Made by a program: the position numbers and the translations under genes | From: Haliclystus octoradiatus | Lineage: Eukaryota; Cnidaria; Staurozoa; Stauromedusae; Haliclystidae | DNA: 64,000 nucleotides | NCBI GenBank assembly: GCA_916610825.1 | Contig: OU744448.1 | Coordinates: 1,165,501 to 1,229,500, forward strand | Reading direction: 5' to 3' | The notes under the pieces: generated by a model | The model's database searches: none | What the model was told of the DNA's origin: nothing | What the model saw: only the letters and a program-made list of their open reading frames with translations | Part shown: positions 45,701 through 57,003 of the stretch, piece after piece | Layout of the letters: each line of letters begins with the position of its first letter | Numbering within the stretch: the first letter of the stretch is position 1

Positions 45701-48700
45701 GTAACTCTGTTGAAGTTATAATATTATCAAACTAATGATGGTAATTATATATTTAAGGATGGTAGTTTACAAATTGGTGATATTCTTCTTTCCGTCAATG
45801 GCAACTCATTAGTTGATGTGTCTTTTGAAGAAGCAAGAGCAGTTATCACGAGATTGAAACTCAAGTAAGAATATTATATTTATCAAAATGTCAATAAAGA
45901 TTTCTGATTGGGATTGGCCACTCATACAGGTGGTTGCTCTATCAGGTTTTTGAGGTTCACTGCACTAAGACTGTATAATGAAATAAAAGTGAACCAAAAT
46001 GTGCACAATGCTCCATTTGAATTCTATCGCCCAGTATGTGTATGTCCAACACATTCCACGTCAATGACATCATATAATTATAATTACATTTTCTGTCTTA
46101 ATTTTTAGCTCGTTCAAACAATGCGATGTAACATTTATCAGAAACCCACTGCATCCATCTACTGTAATATCAAAGGAACAACCATTACTGATACAACCAT
46201 TAAACGATGTACAACGCACCAATCAAAACGTCAATAAATCTATCAGCAACAACAACAACAATGGTGTGCTTGATTTAAACAATAGTCATCATGCAAATGA
46301 GGCTATGGCTAATGAATTACATTTACTTTTATGTGAAAGTCAAGATGCTATCTCGTCAGAGTTATGCAACCATGCAGAACATTTTATTCATTTACCAGAT
46401 ACGCTGTTACCTTCCTATGACGAGGAAGTTGTACACCATTCAAAACAAATGAGAAATACACACAACGCTTATTTAACCCCACCACAAATTCATTTTAGAC
46501 CTGCTATTAACTCAACACCTTCAAACAGATTATCTGCATCGCAATTGAGTCCATGTAAGTATCTAGTGTTTCTTTGTTTGTTTGTTTTATTCAGCATGCA
46601 TGAGTTAAATTATAGTTAATTATATGTGAATAAGGCAATCACTGGCTACAAAATATATAGATTATGTAGCACTCATGTTCAGCCATATTTTTTTGTAGTG
46701 TAGCAGAATCATTTCGGTTAGGGCCATACAGGATAAACAAAAATGCATCTAATAATTTTTACCACTTTTTAGCTCATTTGACATCAGTTTCAATTGATTT
46801 TTGAAATTTACAATTATCAAATATTGTTTAACAAGAACTTGACCACAAATAGAAAAGTTGCATATAAACAGAAATTTCATTTGTATAAATTGAACTTAAG
46901 CGGATTACACTGTATAGTCAGATAATCACCTGTCTATAGTGGCCACCTGTCTATAATGGTCACTTCAGCTTCAGTATTATCCCAACTGACAATATTTTGT
47001 TGTAATATACATGCATATAATGACCACCTGTTTACATTTTGTTACAATGACATAATAACATGATACAGATCGATAGTTAAGGAATAGTATAAACAGCATT
47101 GCCTTTCATAGTGTATGTATGGTCTGTTCTAGTTGTGAAGAAAAAGTTATGTTGGTTAAAAGCAGCTTCTTCTTTACATATAGAACGAACGTGTGTCTAT
47201 GGTCTATGTTCAGTAACGGTTTATGCCAGATTAATGATCGCAGGCGTGCTTCAGAACATCACTTAAATGAATCGGTCTATATCTCATGTTAGATTTCTCT
47301 TCATTTTGTTTAATGCATTGCATCTCTCAATAATACAATTTTGACTGGATCATTACAATACTCACCGGTGTTTATCTTTGTATATTTTTTTATCTTCAGT
47401 AACCAATGGTCGATCAATCCCTAACTACTTGAAAGAAGATCTTGATCAACTGAGTCGTAGTTTGCCAGCTGTCAATCAAGATGACGTCATACAATCACGA
47501 AGAAGACAAGATCGAAGAAGAAGGTTGTCTCTTGACACTGATACGAGACTTCAGATAGAGCAATTAGAATCTGTAAGTTTATCTTTTCTGGATCGATTCC
47601 TATAAGATGGACCTACCTATACCTAGACTATTCATCTATGCGTGAAAGTACGGTTGGTTTTTATTTTGTTTCGTGGCTTCAAGTAGAATTAGTGTCAAAT
47701 CCATGTCAGATATGTTGGTTTGCGGAATTCTGTTAACAGCAAAGTGTTCAGGCCTCCTTGCATATTTATACTTTTAATATCAACATTGTATCAATTCATC
47801 TCCCCTTTTGATTTAAGTGTGTTTGATTGATAGATGAAAATCGTTTATTTGTTTACATACAGGCAATGACTTATCTCGGTTACGCGATAAATGAAGATGA
47901 ACGAATAAAAATCCGCTCGAATATTCAACCAGATCACAATGGAATGGTCTCATACGGAGGTGAGGGGAAAATGATGATGATAGATATGTTACCTGTATTA
48001 TAATTGCCTTTGTTTTTCGATGGTACAGCAAGACCTGTATGTAACGACCACGATTAAGATGTACATACATTGACCAGTATATATGGGTGCCTCTGTCTGA
48101 AGATCGCATAAAGCGTGAAACTCTGGGTAACAGAAACATTTGTAGTCATTGACTCTATTTATTTACAGGTGCCTTTATATATATACAGGATTGATTTAAT
48201 TTGATAATGCTTTTCGCATGTTTTATTACTACAGTGACCACTTAGACAGGTTGACACTAAGGCCGGTTTGGCTGTTTATGCGTCCCAATAGATTTTGCTT
48301 ACGGTATATATATATATATGATACTTCTACTGGGTTTAATATCAGTAACAGTATTAAACAATTAAAGAGAATTGAAGTTTAGCCGATGCGAACTGCACCC
48401 ATCTATATAGTGTGAGGGTGAGATACGATTTTATTTGATGTTCCGTGTATTTTGCGTACAAATTTAATCCTGAACATCCGTCATATATACTTACATTAAT
48501 CAACTAATATATAATGTCGCACTTCATACACGGTATATATGTGGTGTATCAAAACAGAGGCTCATCACCATCTCGAGAAAATGGCATATTCATATTGATT
48601 TCAAACTATACCTTTACAGCAGTGCTGAGTATATACGATCGTTTCTTTCATTTGCACTTTTTAATTTAAGGGAACTTTCTTTGTTTAGTAGTATGCATAT

Positions 48701-51700
48701 CAATTTAACGCTTTTCTCAAGTAGAATGTTTTGTTTCTTTCGACTTCTAGACTTTGTCCGCGCAGCAAGAGACGTATTGAATATTTCATTAAGTCAACTT
48801 GGACTCTCTCCGTTAATGCTTGGATTTGCAACAAGAGACGTTGACGAATTCAATCACTTGCCAAAAGAAGCCATGACAAACACTCGTCATCAATCTCCTC
48901 ATGGTTCAACGATATCCCATAATCCTTCACAAGTAAGTATCTATAACTTATCTCAGATTGCCTCAAAGCTAAAACATGCAATAAAATTTATGTCAACGTG
49001 ACATGTAGGCACGTGGAAGAGATACCAACAATTTTTATGTACAGTATTTTATTTTTATCACCATATTTGAGCCATTTATTGGTTTCGTTTCTATAGAAAG
49101 ATATTGGTAAAATGTTTCTGAAATTTGAAAAATGCAACATGAAAATATTAATTTCTTACAGTTTGATCGATATAAACTGTTTTACAAACTTAGAGTAGAC
49201 TACTATGAAATAAAAAATGGTACGTCCCCAACCTGCGTATCACTCTTAACCCACGCGAGCTTCGTTGGAAACCGCAAAATTTACGTCGATCCGTAACACA
49301 CTCTTCAGCGATAACGTTACGTCGGTACCTGTCTGAATTAGTGAATGGAATAACTCCACCCGCAGTTGGCATACCATAAAATCCAATCCTGTCGATACAA
49401 TTCTTTTTATTTTATCTCATGTATACCTTGTTTTTGTTTACTATTCACCATGTTTGTCATTGAGCAAGTCTTTTGTGTGTGAACATTCAACCAAAGGGTT
49501 TTTTAATTCTATTTATCTTTAAAATATAATTTAGCAAGTCATTTTGAATTCAATAATTTGATGCGTTTGGCCAAGATAAATTATTTTAGTATTATTGATT
49601 GACCATAAAACTGTGGAGAATTATGGAAAATATTATATAGGAGAAATTGAAATTTAAGTGATCTATATTTTGTTTACAAGGTGACGTAGAAAACTTTCTA
49701 ATAATATTAATAGTAATATTGTAACTATGATGGCCTTGACAATACACTTATAGTTTTGCACACAATTCTATTGCTAATTGAAATATTTCTAGCTCCATCT
49801 ATGTAGTTAGTTTTAGATAGACATAAAGAAAGAATAGATAATGAATTATCTTTAATAAAAGTCAGAGAATCAGACAGTCATGTTTGCTATTTGAAGTTTC
49901 ACACCGAGGCGATCATCAGGCAATCCCAGGACAATCCTGATGATCGCCTCGGCGTGAATCTTCAAGTAGCAAACATGACTGTCTGATTCTCTGACTTTTA
50001 TTATTTAACGCTCAGCTATATTTTTCATTGAGCCCTATGTTCAATCAGTAAGACAACGTTTTACAAAATTCATTTATTATTATTTCTTCTTACTATTACT
50101 CTTCAAGAAACTTTCTATATTGATTTTGATATGTAAGAGGATTAAATCCTAGCATTCATTTACATAATTATACAGTAGCTGTGAAATATACAAATGATCA
50201 AGTTAATTGTAAAGTAAAACCTCTTAAAATAAAATTAACAAGTCAACTTTTATTATCGAAATTTATTAAAACATTTTTATGGAGACTATTCAAATGTAAT
50301 TTCTGATAAAAAAAAAAGGAAAAATTTCCTATAAAGTGCATCAATACACTCCAATTCAATTTTTCATAATCGATGGTAAAAAAAAAACATCAAGTTGACC
50401 CTAATGTAAAGCCTCTAATATTCTTACAAAAAGGGTTGGAAGTAATGCAAATTTCATTGGCTAGGTAGCTTTTGAAAAGTAATTCAGAAATTAGAGAAAG
50501 CTATACAACCGAATTTAGCTAATACATCCCTTTTAATTTCCCACTTCATTCGCTTAATTCTCTATGCAAACATTTGTATTTTAACTTCGCTTATTCCACT
50601 CCCACTTTTCTGCTGCACCAGAGGGAGGATTCGCCTGCATTAATGATTGCATATTACTACAAATCTACAATCAATCTCTTTCTCAGGCAGAAATCGACAT
50701 CGTGTCCCAGACTGCTATGCTTAATACTTCAGATCAACATCGATATCATTTACAAAGAATACGACGCGAAAGAGACGATGCATTAAGAGAATTAGGAAGA
50801 TTAAAGCGAGCAATCAAAGACAAAGATGCAGATTGTTTTACGCTGGAAGATGAGTTGGAAAGAACCAGGCAGGTATAATGACTGATTTTCATTCAGAATC
50901 GGTCGGTAGGAATCAGTATAGTAGTCCTGAATATCCGGCGAGATTAATCACCATATAATTTTGTGATGGAAGGATATCCAATTATCCATGTCACCTATGA
51001 GTCTCGACTCCTCTTGATTCAGGAAAGAACTAAACTGTAGCCAGGAGTATATAGCGAGATTGAAATAGAGAAAAAAAGATATTTTTGAAATTTGTGCGCA
51101 AATATCTCTCCGTTACATGATTTCTAGGTGAGCAGATTTACGTTCTATAATCCAAGCGCAAACAATACTTTGGAACTTTGACCAGCATGCTTTTAATTTC
51201 AGTCTCTGACAGGTCGGTTAAGCAGCCACCCCGGTAAAACGCAACTGGCCTATACCCCCCGGCTCGTAGATTAATGAGAAATGAAATACGAACTTGTATA
51301 TATTGATAATCAATTGTTTTCAATTTCATAAAATTAATTTTTCTTTTGTTTGAAGGATGCTGCAATTGCTTACCGTGAATCAGGGGAACTGAGAACTAGG
51401 ATTCAATTAACATCTGAAGCACAAAGAGCTGCACGTCATTCTGAGTCTGATTATGAAGAGGTAAGAGAGGCTATATAGCAACGAAAGTTATTCATTTTGT
51501 TACAAATGGTTAGACGTATATCATCGGATTGTGTTGGTTCGAACCCTATACCTGGCACCTGGTAACCAACTAGTGATCAGGCTGCAGAGAATGGACTGCG
51601 CGAGCAAACAAACGCAGTCTTTAGAAGTTCGTACCAACTTTCAGTTCTAACAAAGCTTTGAAACATCCCAATTGTTTGAACGTAAACCTGTTTAGAGCGA

Positions 51701-54700
51701 TATTTAGTAGTTTTATGTAATCTTGTTTAAGTAGTTAGCTGGCCTCATTTTTATGTAATCAGATATAATATCACAGTAGTTAATAATTAGCCTTGTATGA
51801 CATAATGTAATTTGTGTTTAAATAGTTTATTTTGGAAGTTTTCATGTTAGTGCATTATGAGGCATGATGATTGGCAGTTCATCAGCTAAGATGACTCCAG
51901 CCCGTTGCAAAGAAGTTTACTTGATGACATTCAAGTTTGTCAGTTTTTGCTAATTTGACTTAGTGTTACAGTTTCGACTCACAATAATATATTCATATAG
52001 TCCTCATTTTGGTCAGAACAAGTGGCCACGCCTAACCAGAGACAGTCAGTGTTACAGAAGTTTAAAGGCAACATTGATTTGCGTCGAATTCGAAAGAATC
52101 AAGTATACAAAAAGCAATTTAATGAAGTTGCAATGTTTGATATTTGGTAAATACGTAAAGATTTAAGGAACATTATTAGTCATTCAAAGTCGGTGTCGAT
52201 GTTGAGCAGACAGAAAGAAATATAAAGACGATATATATTGAAATATGATGAATGAATAAAGAAAAAAGAAAATCAACGCGATTAATTTTAAGGTATTTCT
52301 TGGTGCAGTCTGTTGTTTACTGTATTTTATTTTGAACGGAAATGTCAGACGACGAATCGGAAAGCTATCGGAAAGCCTTGCAAATGACAGCACGCAAATA
52401 ATTGGCAATTGGAATCAAACAGACCAGCAACTGTGGCATTCGACAGCAGGGCCAGCATGATTTAAGCAGCATCAGAAGAAAGAGAGAAAAGAAATGAACA
52501 ATATTATATAAAAATGATTCATTATATGCCGTCACAGGGAAACAATGAGAAGGGGAAAAACTCTTTCAAAATTGTAGAAAAATATTATAGCAAAATGGAA
52601 AATGTTACTGGCGCCTTGGCAGGTATGCTTTCAGAAGAAGAATTTGATTGTGAAGCGGAATACATAGCAGATGTATCCGAAGAAGTATTAAACATCACGA
52701 TCAACGCAATGAATTATACCGTGAAAGGTAAAGTAAAAGATAAGAAGTCTGTATTTGCGATTTTAGAAGCTACAATCTGCAAATCGATTAATTGAAAACG
52801 AAGAAGCGTTTTTCAACAATGGTGCAATTAGTGAAACGCCACATACAAACATCAGAGAGTTTGAAAGTGATGAATGAAAAAGTTATAATAGATGGCAAGA
52901 GAGTCAATTTGGAAAGGCTCCGATGGCAATAATGGGCGCAGCTCAGCTAATATTAATTTGAGTGTATCTATGTTAAACCGAAAATTATTGATACTGGAAT
53001 GAAGTTGATTGACATCGTAAGTTAACGGAATTATTATCAGATGGGATAATAGAACAAGAAAATAAATTTGAAATAGAAGAAACTAACAAGCAAAGAAGGA
53101 TTTCATCGAAGTTCAAAGACCCATTTCTAGATATGTAAAACGTAGATGAATTAATTGAATTTGAATAATTACAGAAAGAATTCATTTGTTGTTAATTTTT
53201 TTAGATGATAAATCGTCTAGAAAAGGAACTCGAAAAAGCACGTAGAAACAAACCTACGAGTTCGGTATGTTGTTAATAATTTAATTGGTTTGATAATGAT
53301 TTTTATTGGTTTGAAACAGAGCCCGATCTGAATGTAATTCTATCATTGATTATTTACGTGTAGGAGGCCAATGAGCTGCAAAAGAGGCTAGTAGTTCTTG
53401 GTTGTCAATTGAGAAAAGCTGAAATTGGAAGACGTACTTACCAAGTTGCTGTTGAGAGGCTGACGAAATTCGCTCAGGTTAATTATACCATACTTAATTA
53501 TTCTGCTTTTACAGCGCTTGCAACATTAGGATTCTTTCGCAACAAAACTCGCTTTCTACATCTTCTAGGTGATATCATAGTCACTAGAATATATTGTAGT
53601 GGCTATGGTGATATATAAGTCAACTGTTTATAGGCTAATACGTAATCTCGGGACTAATCTTATAGTGTACCATCTTATCAGTCTAATGTATACTAGCCTA
53701 TATATCGTGCACATTATGTGTTATCGTGCACTAACTATGTGTTATTAGCTCTATAATTGCTATTCAGTACTATGACATCTAACATTTGTTTGTGGGAGTT
53801 ATAGCGCCTCTTGATTTGAACTAAAATAAGTTCAAAGTTTTCCTGCAGAAAGTGTCATTCCCATAGATAGAAAAACACTTTAGCGATGCCTTCGGAATCG
53901 GATGTTACTATGAATCTAATTATCAAATTAATTTAAATTATTTCTTTTGTTTTATTTATGAAACAGCAAGTATATGATCGAATTACGGAAGATGAAAAAG
54001 GATCCACAAGGTATGATATTATACATGACACTCAAAATGTATATTAATTAACACATAGCAAGATAATATAGTAAGATTTTAATATGAAAGATAGCGACAA
54101 AAATTGTACGACAATCGAAGATAGCCTAGCTCCACAAGGCCCACTATTTCGCTGCGCTCATCTGCGCCCACTATACGAAGCGAAGTGAAGTACAGGGGCA
54201 TGTGACACAGGTCTAAATCAAATTTGCGTTTTCAAGAGTTTAAAAAGCTAACAATATCATCTTACCTTTACGTAAATAAGTCAAATCTATAAACAGTTTC
54301 TCCGACCGATAGCTATACCATCCTCAATAATGTGTTTTTAATGACCTCAGTCACAACATTTTCACAAAAAGGTATCACTGCTGTTCGACCAAAACTATTA
54401 GAAATAAGACGTTTTTTTAGATTTTTTCGTTTGGATGCGGAAAAAAGTAATTTCAATCTTAGTTCTGATTATATTATCTTGATATTAGTTAAACATGAAT
54501 AGAATAGAACATGCTTGTCAGAAATATAATTGTATTATTGACCACTATAGACAGGTGACCTGTAGATACAGGGCTGGTTCAGTGGCATTCATGCATGTTA
54601 GTAGTACAATGTATGCCTTTGTAAAACATTTAACGGACACCATAGACAAATGGTCGGTTAATGCAGGCTCTCGGAGAAGGTTAGATTCTATTGACTATGG

Positions 54701-55934
54701 TACAAATGAATGGTTTTTATATTGTATATTGAATTTTATCATTTTTACTGCATTATATTTATTCGTTTTCGGGTAGTTCTCGCTCTTCTCGAGTGCCAAA
54801 ATCAGACCTGGCTAAATTGGCTCGTGAGACTGTGAAAGCTGTGAAGATCATTCTAGAAGAAGATGGTGAGTAAATCAAAGAAGGATACAAATACGCATGC
54901 GTATAAATGACACACATTGCATGATAGGCTTTGATTCTCTCATTTTCTGCTCGTGCTCACTGCACCGGCCGGCAGTTACATGCGAGAAATATTCGTAGGA
55001 TATTGTTTACCGTTTAAAATAATGACTGGAACTACATGTTGTATACCAGGATGCCACAATAATAATCTAGAAAAGAAGGAAACTCATAAACCATTCTACC
55101 AGTTCCCTAAGAATCCAGAGCTCAGAAAACGTTGGCTAGAAGCTGTAAAAAGAATTGGCGATAGAGGAAAATTCAGCAGATTCAAACCAACAACATCACA
55201 TCGTGTTTGTGGCGCTCATTTTGAAGGTGGAAGGAAGACCTATATGATTGATACACCAACCATTTTCCCATTGTACACAAAAGTTACTCCTCAAAAAAGA
55301 AGACCCCTAATACGCAGTTTTGAACCAATTTGATTGAGTGTTACTGAAAAAATTTGGTTTCGCGCCTTTTATGACTTTACACGCGGCTGACTTTATGACT
55401 TCACGGTTTATACAACTGTAACTTTCCGTGTTTTAATATTCAATATTCAGTTTATATATAGTCTATCCTTGAATGATCGTGGTGTAGCAAAGACTAATGT
55501 AGGATAAAGGAGAGAGACAGAGTTTTAAAGTCAGGTTGCAGATGAGCGGAATTTCATATCTTGAATGGTGACACTGTTTATCAGTCACTTATATCGAAAC
55601 CAATTGATGATTTCTCTGTCCTAATTGTTCCTGATTTGTATTTTAGCTCTACCGTTCGGATGGGAAGAAGTTTATACAACTGACGGATCTCGATACTATA
55701 TCAAGTAGGTTAAATAATATAACTTATATCTTCCAGGAAGAGCAGACCAAATTCATTCTTAATCGCCGCTTTCTCAATCGGATCGAAATATTGAAATCGG
55801 ATTTTGATTTGGTTTTCTTTACTTGCAGTCATGTTACCCAGACAACAAGCTGGGTTCATCCGTTATCTGGTGTACAGAAATTATCATCAAAAGACGAAGA
55901 AACAAAACAAAGGCGAACTTCAAAACAAAAATAA
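42765..55934 (+). CDS. STXBP4: STXBP4-like scaffold: two PDZ domains, coiled coil, WW domain
   Basis: Eighteen coding exons: 42765-42825, 43197-43289, 43785-43929, 44457-44587, 44748-45034, 45758-45864, 46109-46554, 47400-47572, 47863-47959, 48751-48932, 50687-50872, 51356-51460, 53205-53264, 53364-53477, 53967-54010, 54777-54865, 55647-55704 and 55829-55934 (stop TAA). Phases agree throughout and give 827 residues. PDZ1 (about 8-95) has the GLGI ligand loop and GDQIIEINGHDIENM. PDZ2 (about 205-275) has ADILPGGDAEKDGSLQIGD and VSFEEARAVITRL, matching the single PDZ of vertebrate STXBP4 (Synip). A middle segment (AMTYLGYAINEDERI, then DFVRAARDVLNIS) also matches STXBP4. A coiled coil from about 575 ends with LRKAEIGRRTYQVAVERLTK. 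The WW domain (about 775-803) reads FGWEEVYTTDG, YYINHVTQTTSW. In mammals Synip binds syntaxin-4 and controls GLUT4 vesicle fusion. The extra N-terminal PDZ is the main difference from the vertebrate protein. Confidence 0.92.
44030..44200. repeat. Degenerate GTTCATGAAC-type repeats
   Basis: GGTTCATGAACAACC, TGTTCATGAATGC and GTTCATGAACTATTTTC occur within 170 bases of an STXBP4-like intron. They share the palindromic core with the arrays in the ZFAND2 and LONRF introns. Confidence 0.6.
45095..45215. repeat. Degenerate TTCATGAAC-type repeats
   Basis: AAGTTCATGAACAGTTCAAA, CAGTTCATGAACGTG and TTTCATGAACTC occur shortly after the donor site of STXBP4-like exon 5. The core matches the arrays elsewhere in the window. 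Confidence 0.6.
46912..47060. mobile_element. Partial pogo-like MITE sequence
   Basis: CACCTGTCTATAGTGGCC and the related phrases GTCTATAATGGTCAC and AATGACCACCTGT recur. They match the internal part of the elements at 38755-38925 and 63052-63232. Similar decayed pieces lie at about 48030-48280 and 54535-54650 in the same gene. Confidence 0.45.
49854..50002. repeat. Long hairpin: 67-bp arms, 15-nt loop
   Basis: The arm 49854-49920 begins AATAAAAGTCAGAGAATCAG and ends GAGGCGATCATCAGG. It pairs with 49936-50002 at about 64 of 67 positions, around the loop CAATCCCAGGACAAT. It lies in the intron between exons 48751-48932 and 50687-50872 of the STXBP4-like gene. It could be a compact foldback MITE or the source of a transcribed hairpin RNA. 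Confidence 0.9.
51500..51660 (+). mobile_element. Possible tRNA-derived SINE
   Basis: ATGGTTAGACG followed by the good B box GGTTCGAACCC about 35 bases on looks like a tRNA-type promoter. The stems of a real tRNA are not formed. Only one copy is visible. Confidence 0.3.
51673..51850. repeat. Dispersed repeat, possibly part of an LTR (copy 2)
   Basis: It matches 29169-29345. Here it is followed within 700 bases by a degenerate protein-coding stretch (52342-53165), which is the order expected for an LTR and the start of an internal region. The STXBP4-like gene runs through it as intron. Confidence 0.45.
52342..53165 (+). pseudogene. Degenerate coding stretch, perhaps retroelement-derived
   Basis: Three broken pieces of plausible coding sequence follow one another: a start MSDDESESYRKALQ at 52342, a 93-codon frame at 52514-52795 (FKIVEKYYSKMENVTGALAG, MLSEEEFDCEAEYIAD), and a lysine- and glutamate-rich tail (EETNKQRRISSKFKDPF) before 53165. 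Stops and frame changes separate them. No domain is recognised. Its place after the LTR-like repeat suggests an old gag-like region, but that is inference. It lies in the intron before exon 53205-53264. Confidence 0.3.
55022..55333 (+). CDS. THAP-domain zinc-finger ORF nested in an STXBP4-like intron
   Basis: From ATG 55022 this encodes 103 residues; the frame is open from 54953, so a longer start is possible. It is almost entirely one THAP domain: MTGTTCCIPGCHNN gives the first cysteine pair, then FYQFPKNPELRKRWLEAV, HRVCGAHF gives the C-x2-H pair, and DTPTIFPLYT is the usual AVPTIF-like box. THAP domains are C2CH DNA-binding modules found in cellular factors and P-element transposases. No second domain follows before the stop, so it may be a small gene, a transposase remnant or an alternative exon. 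It lies on the same strand as its host, between exons 54777-54865 and 55647-55704. Confidence 0.7.
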   Translation: MTGTTCCIPGCHNNNLEKKETHKPFYQFPKNPELRKRWLEAVKRIGDRGKFSRFKPTTSHRVCGAHFEGGRKTYMIDTPTIFPLYTKVTPQKRRPLIRSFEPI

Positions 55935-56184
55935 CATAACTTTTAAGTAAATTAACTATTTATTAATATTTTGCATTTTGAGTTGTATTTCTAACTCACT
56001 TTTGTATGAGTAAAAACCGTATCGTAAAAAAACTGTTTTTCTTGTCATCGATATGCAATGCGAACTGAAAGTGGCTTGAAGGATCACATAATTACTTGTA
56101 CTGAATTATGTATCTAATGCTGTTCTAATTCTACGTATTAATCGAAATACCGCTATGTGCTTAGATGAACATCGTGAAACAATG

Positions 56185-56190
56185 AATAAA
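56185..56190 (+). terminator. Candidate polyadenylation signal of the STXBP4-like gene
   Basis: AATAAA lies 250 bases after the STXBP4-like stop codon and 29 bases before the tRNA gene. Earlier weaker variants are possible. Confidence 0.4.
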
Positions 56191-56218
56191 TAGGAGAAGA
56201 AGTTAGACCCTTTCAGTC

Positions 56219-56224
56219 GCCGCT

Positions 56225-56255
<31 letters not shown>

Positions 56256-56309
56256 CCGATAAATCTGTCAGATATCTGAAGGTCCCTGGTTCAATCCCGG
56301 GTGGCGGCA
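56219..56309 (+). tRNA. tRNA-Phe (GAA) with an 18-nt intron
   Basis: The acceptor stem GCCGCTA (56219-56225) pairs with TGGCGGC (56302-56308), and the discriminator is A. The D arm is GCTC...GAGC with AGTTGGGA. The anticodon stem TCAGA (56245-56249) pairs with TCTGA (56275-56279). The loop reads C-T-GAA-G, with the anticodon at 56252-56254. The intron 56256-56273 interrupts after position 37, the canonical site. The T arm CCTGG/CCGGG encloses TTCAATC. A and B boxes are intact (TAGCTCAGTTGGGAGAGC; GGTTCAATCCC). The body matches animal tRNA-Phe (TAGCTCAGTTGGGAGAGCG, GGTCCCTGGTTC), except that the inner acceptor pairs differ from the usual GCCGAAA. No single genomic CCA is expected or present. 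Confidence 0.93.
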
Positions 56310-57003
56310 ATATGACTACTTTTGTCAGTTTTTTGTCAACTTTTATGTTCATTCTGAAAAACTACCTGATAAAACGTTTAAAATTTAACTATTGGACGTT
56401 GATTTAGAAGAAAATGACTGATATCTATTTAATTGTAGAAGTAGAAAGATTGATTTTAATTTGACATTGTTTTTATATCAAATTTGTTCTACAATGCTGA
56501 CTTTCACAGTCGGAGCCGATACAAGTATCTAGAGTCTGTCCGACTATACAGAAATCGGCAACTTGAAATTTAGGAATAGTGGCAATATATCTGTTCTGAT
56601 ATTAGCGTAGAGTTATAAAATAATGATGATATGAATTTGAAGTAAAGATTTATCAAGATGTAAACTTACCGTTACGATGTCTATTTTGTCTAACATCGTT
56701 TCGAAAAGGATTAACATCGTTTCGAAAAGGATGACTTTGCTGTCGACTATCGGGTACTTGACAATCTATCGGTGCATTATCCGCTGTTCACTGACAGTGG
56801 TATTGCGGTCGAAAGTGGACAATTCGCTTGAAAAAGCTGCGAAATGGCGGATAGAAAACAACACGAAGAACAGTGAATTTCAATAAAACATGCCAGTAGA
56901 CGACTCAAGCGTATCTGAAAATTACATGCATTGATATTTAAAGAGCATTGGATATATGATGGTTATGTAAATACATTATAATAATTATTTGGAATTTATA
57001 AGA
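56310..57003. other. Spacer between tRNA-Phe and the GRAF-type gene
   Basis: No gene is supported. A 20-bp direct duplication of TAACATCGTTTCGAAAAGGA lies near 56690-56731. The promoter of the GRAF-type gene is expected here. A 69-codon open frame at 56677-56886 has no family resemblance. Confidence 0.4.

Noticed and set aside
56677-56886. Small upstream gene before the GRAF-type start
   Set aside because: Its beginning is a 20-bp direct duplication read as repeated peptide. No family or conserved features.
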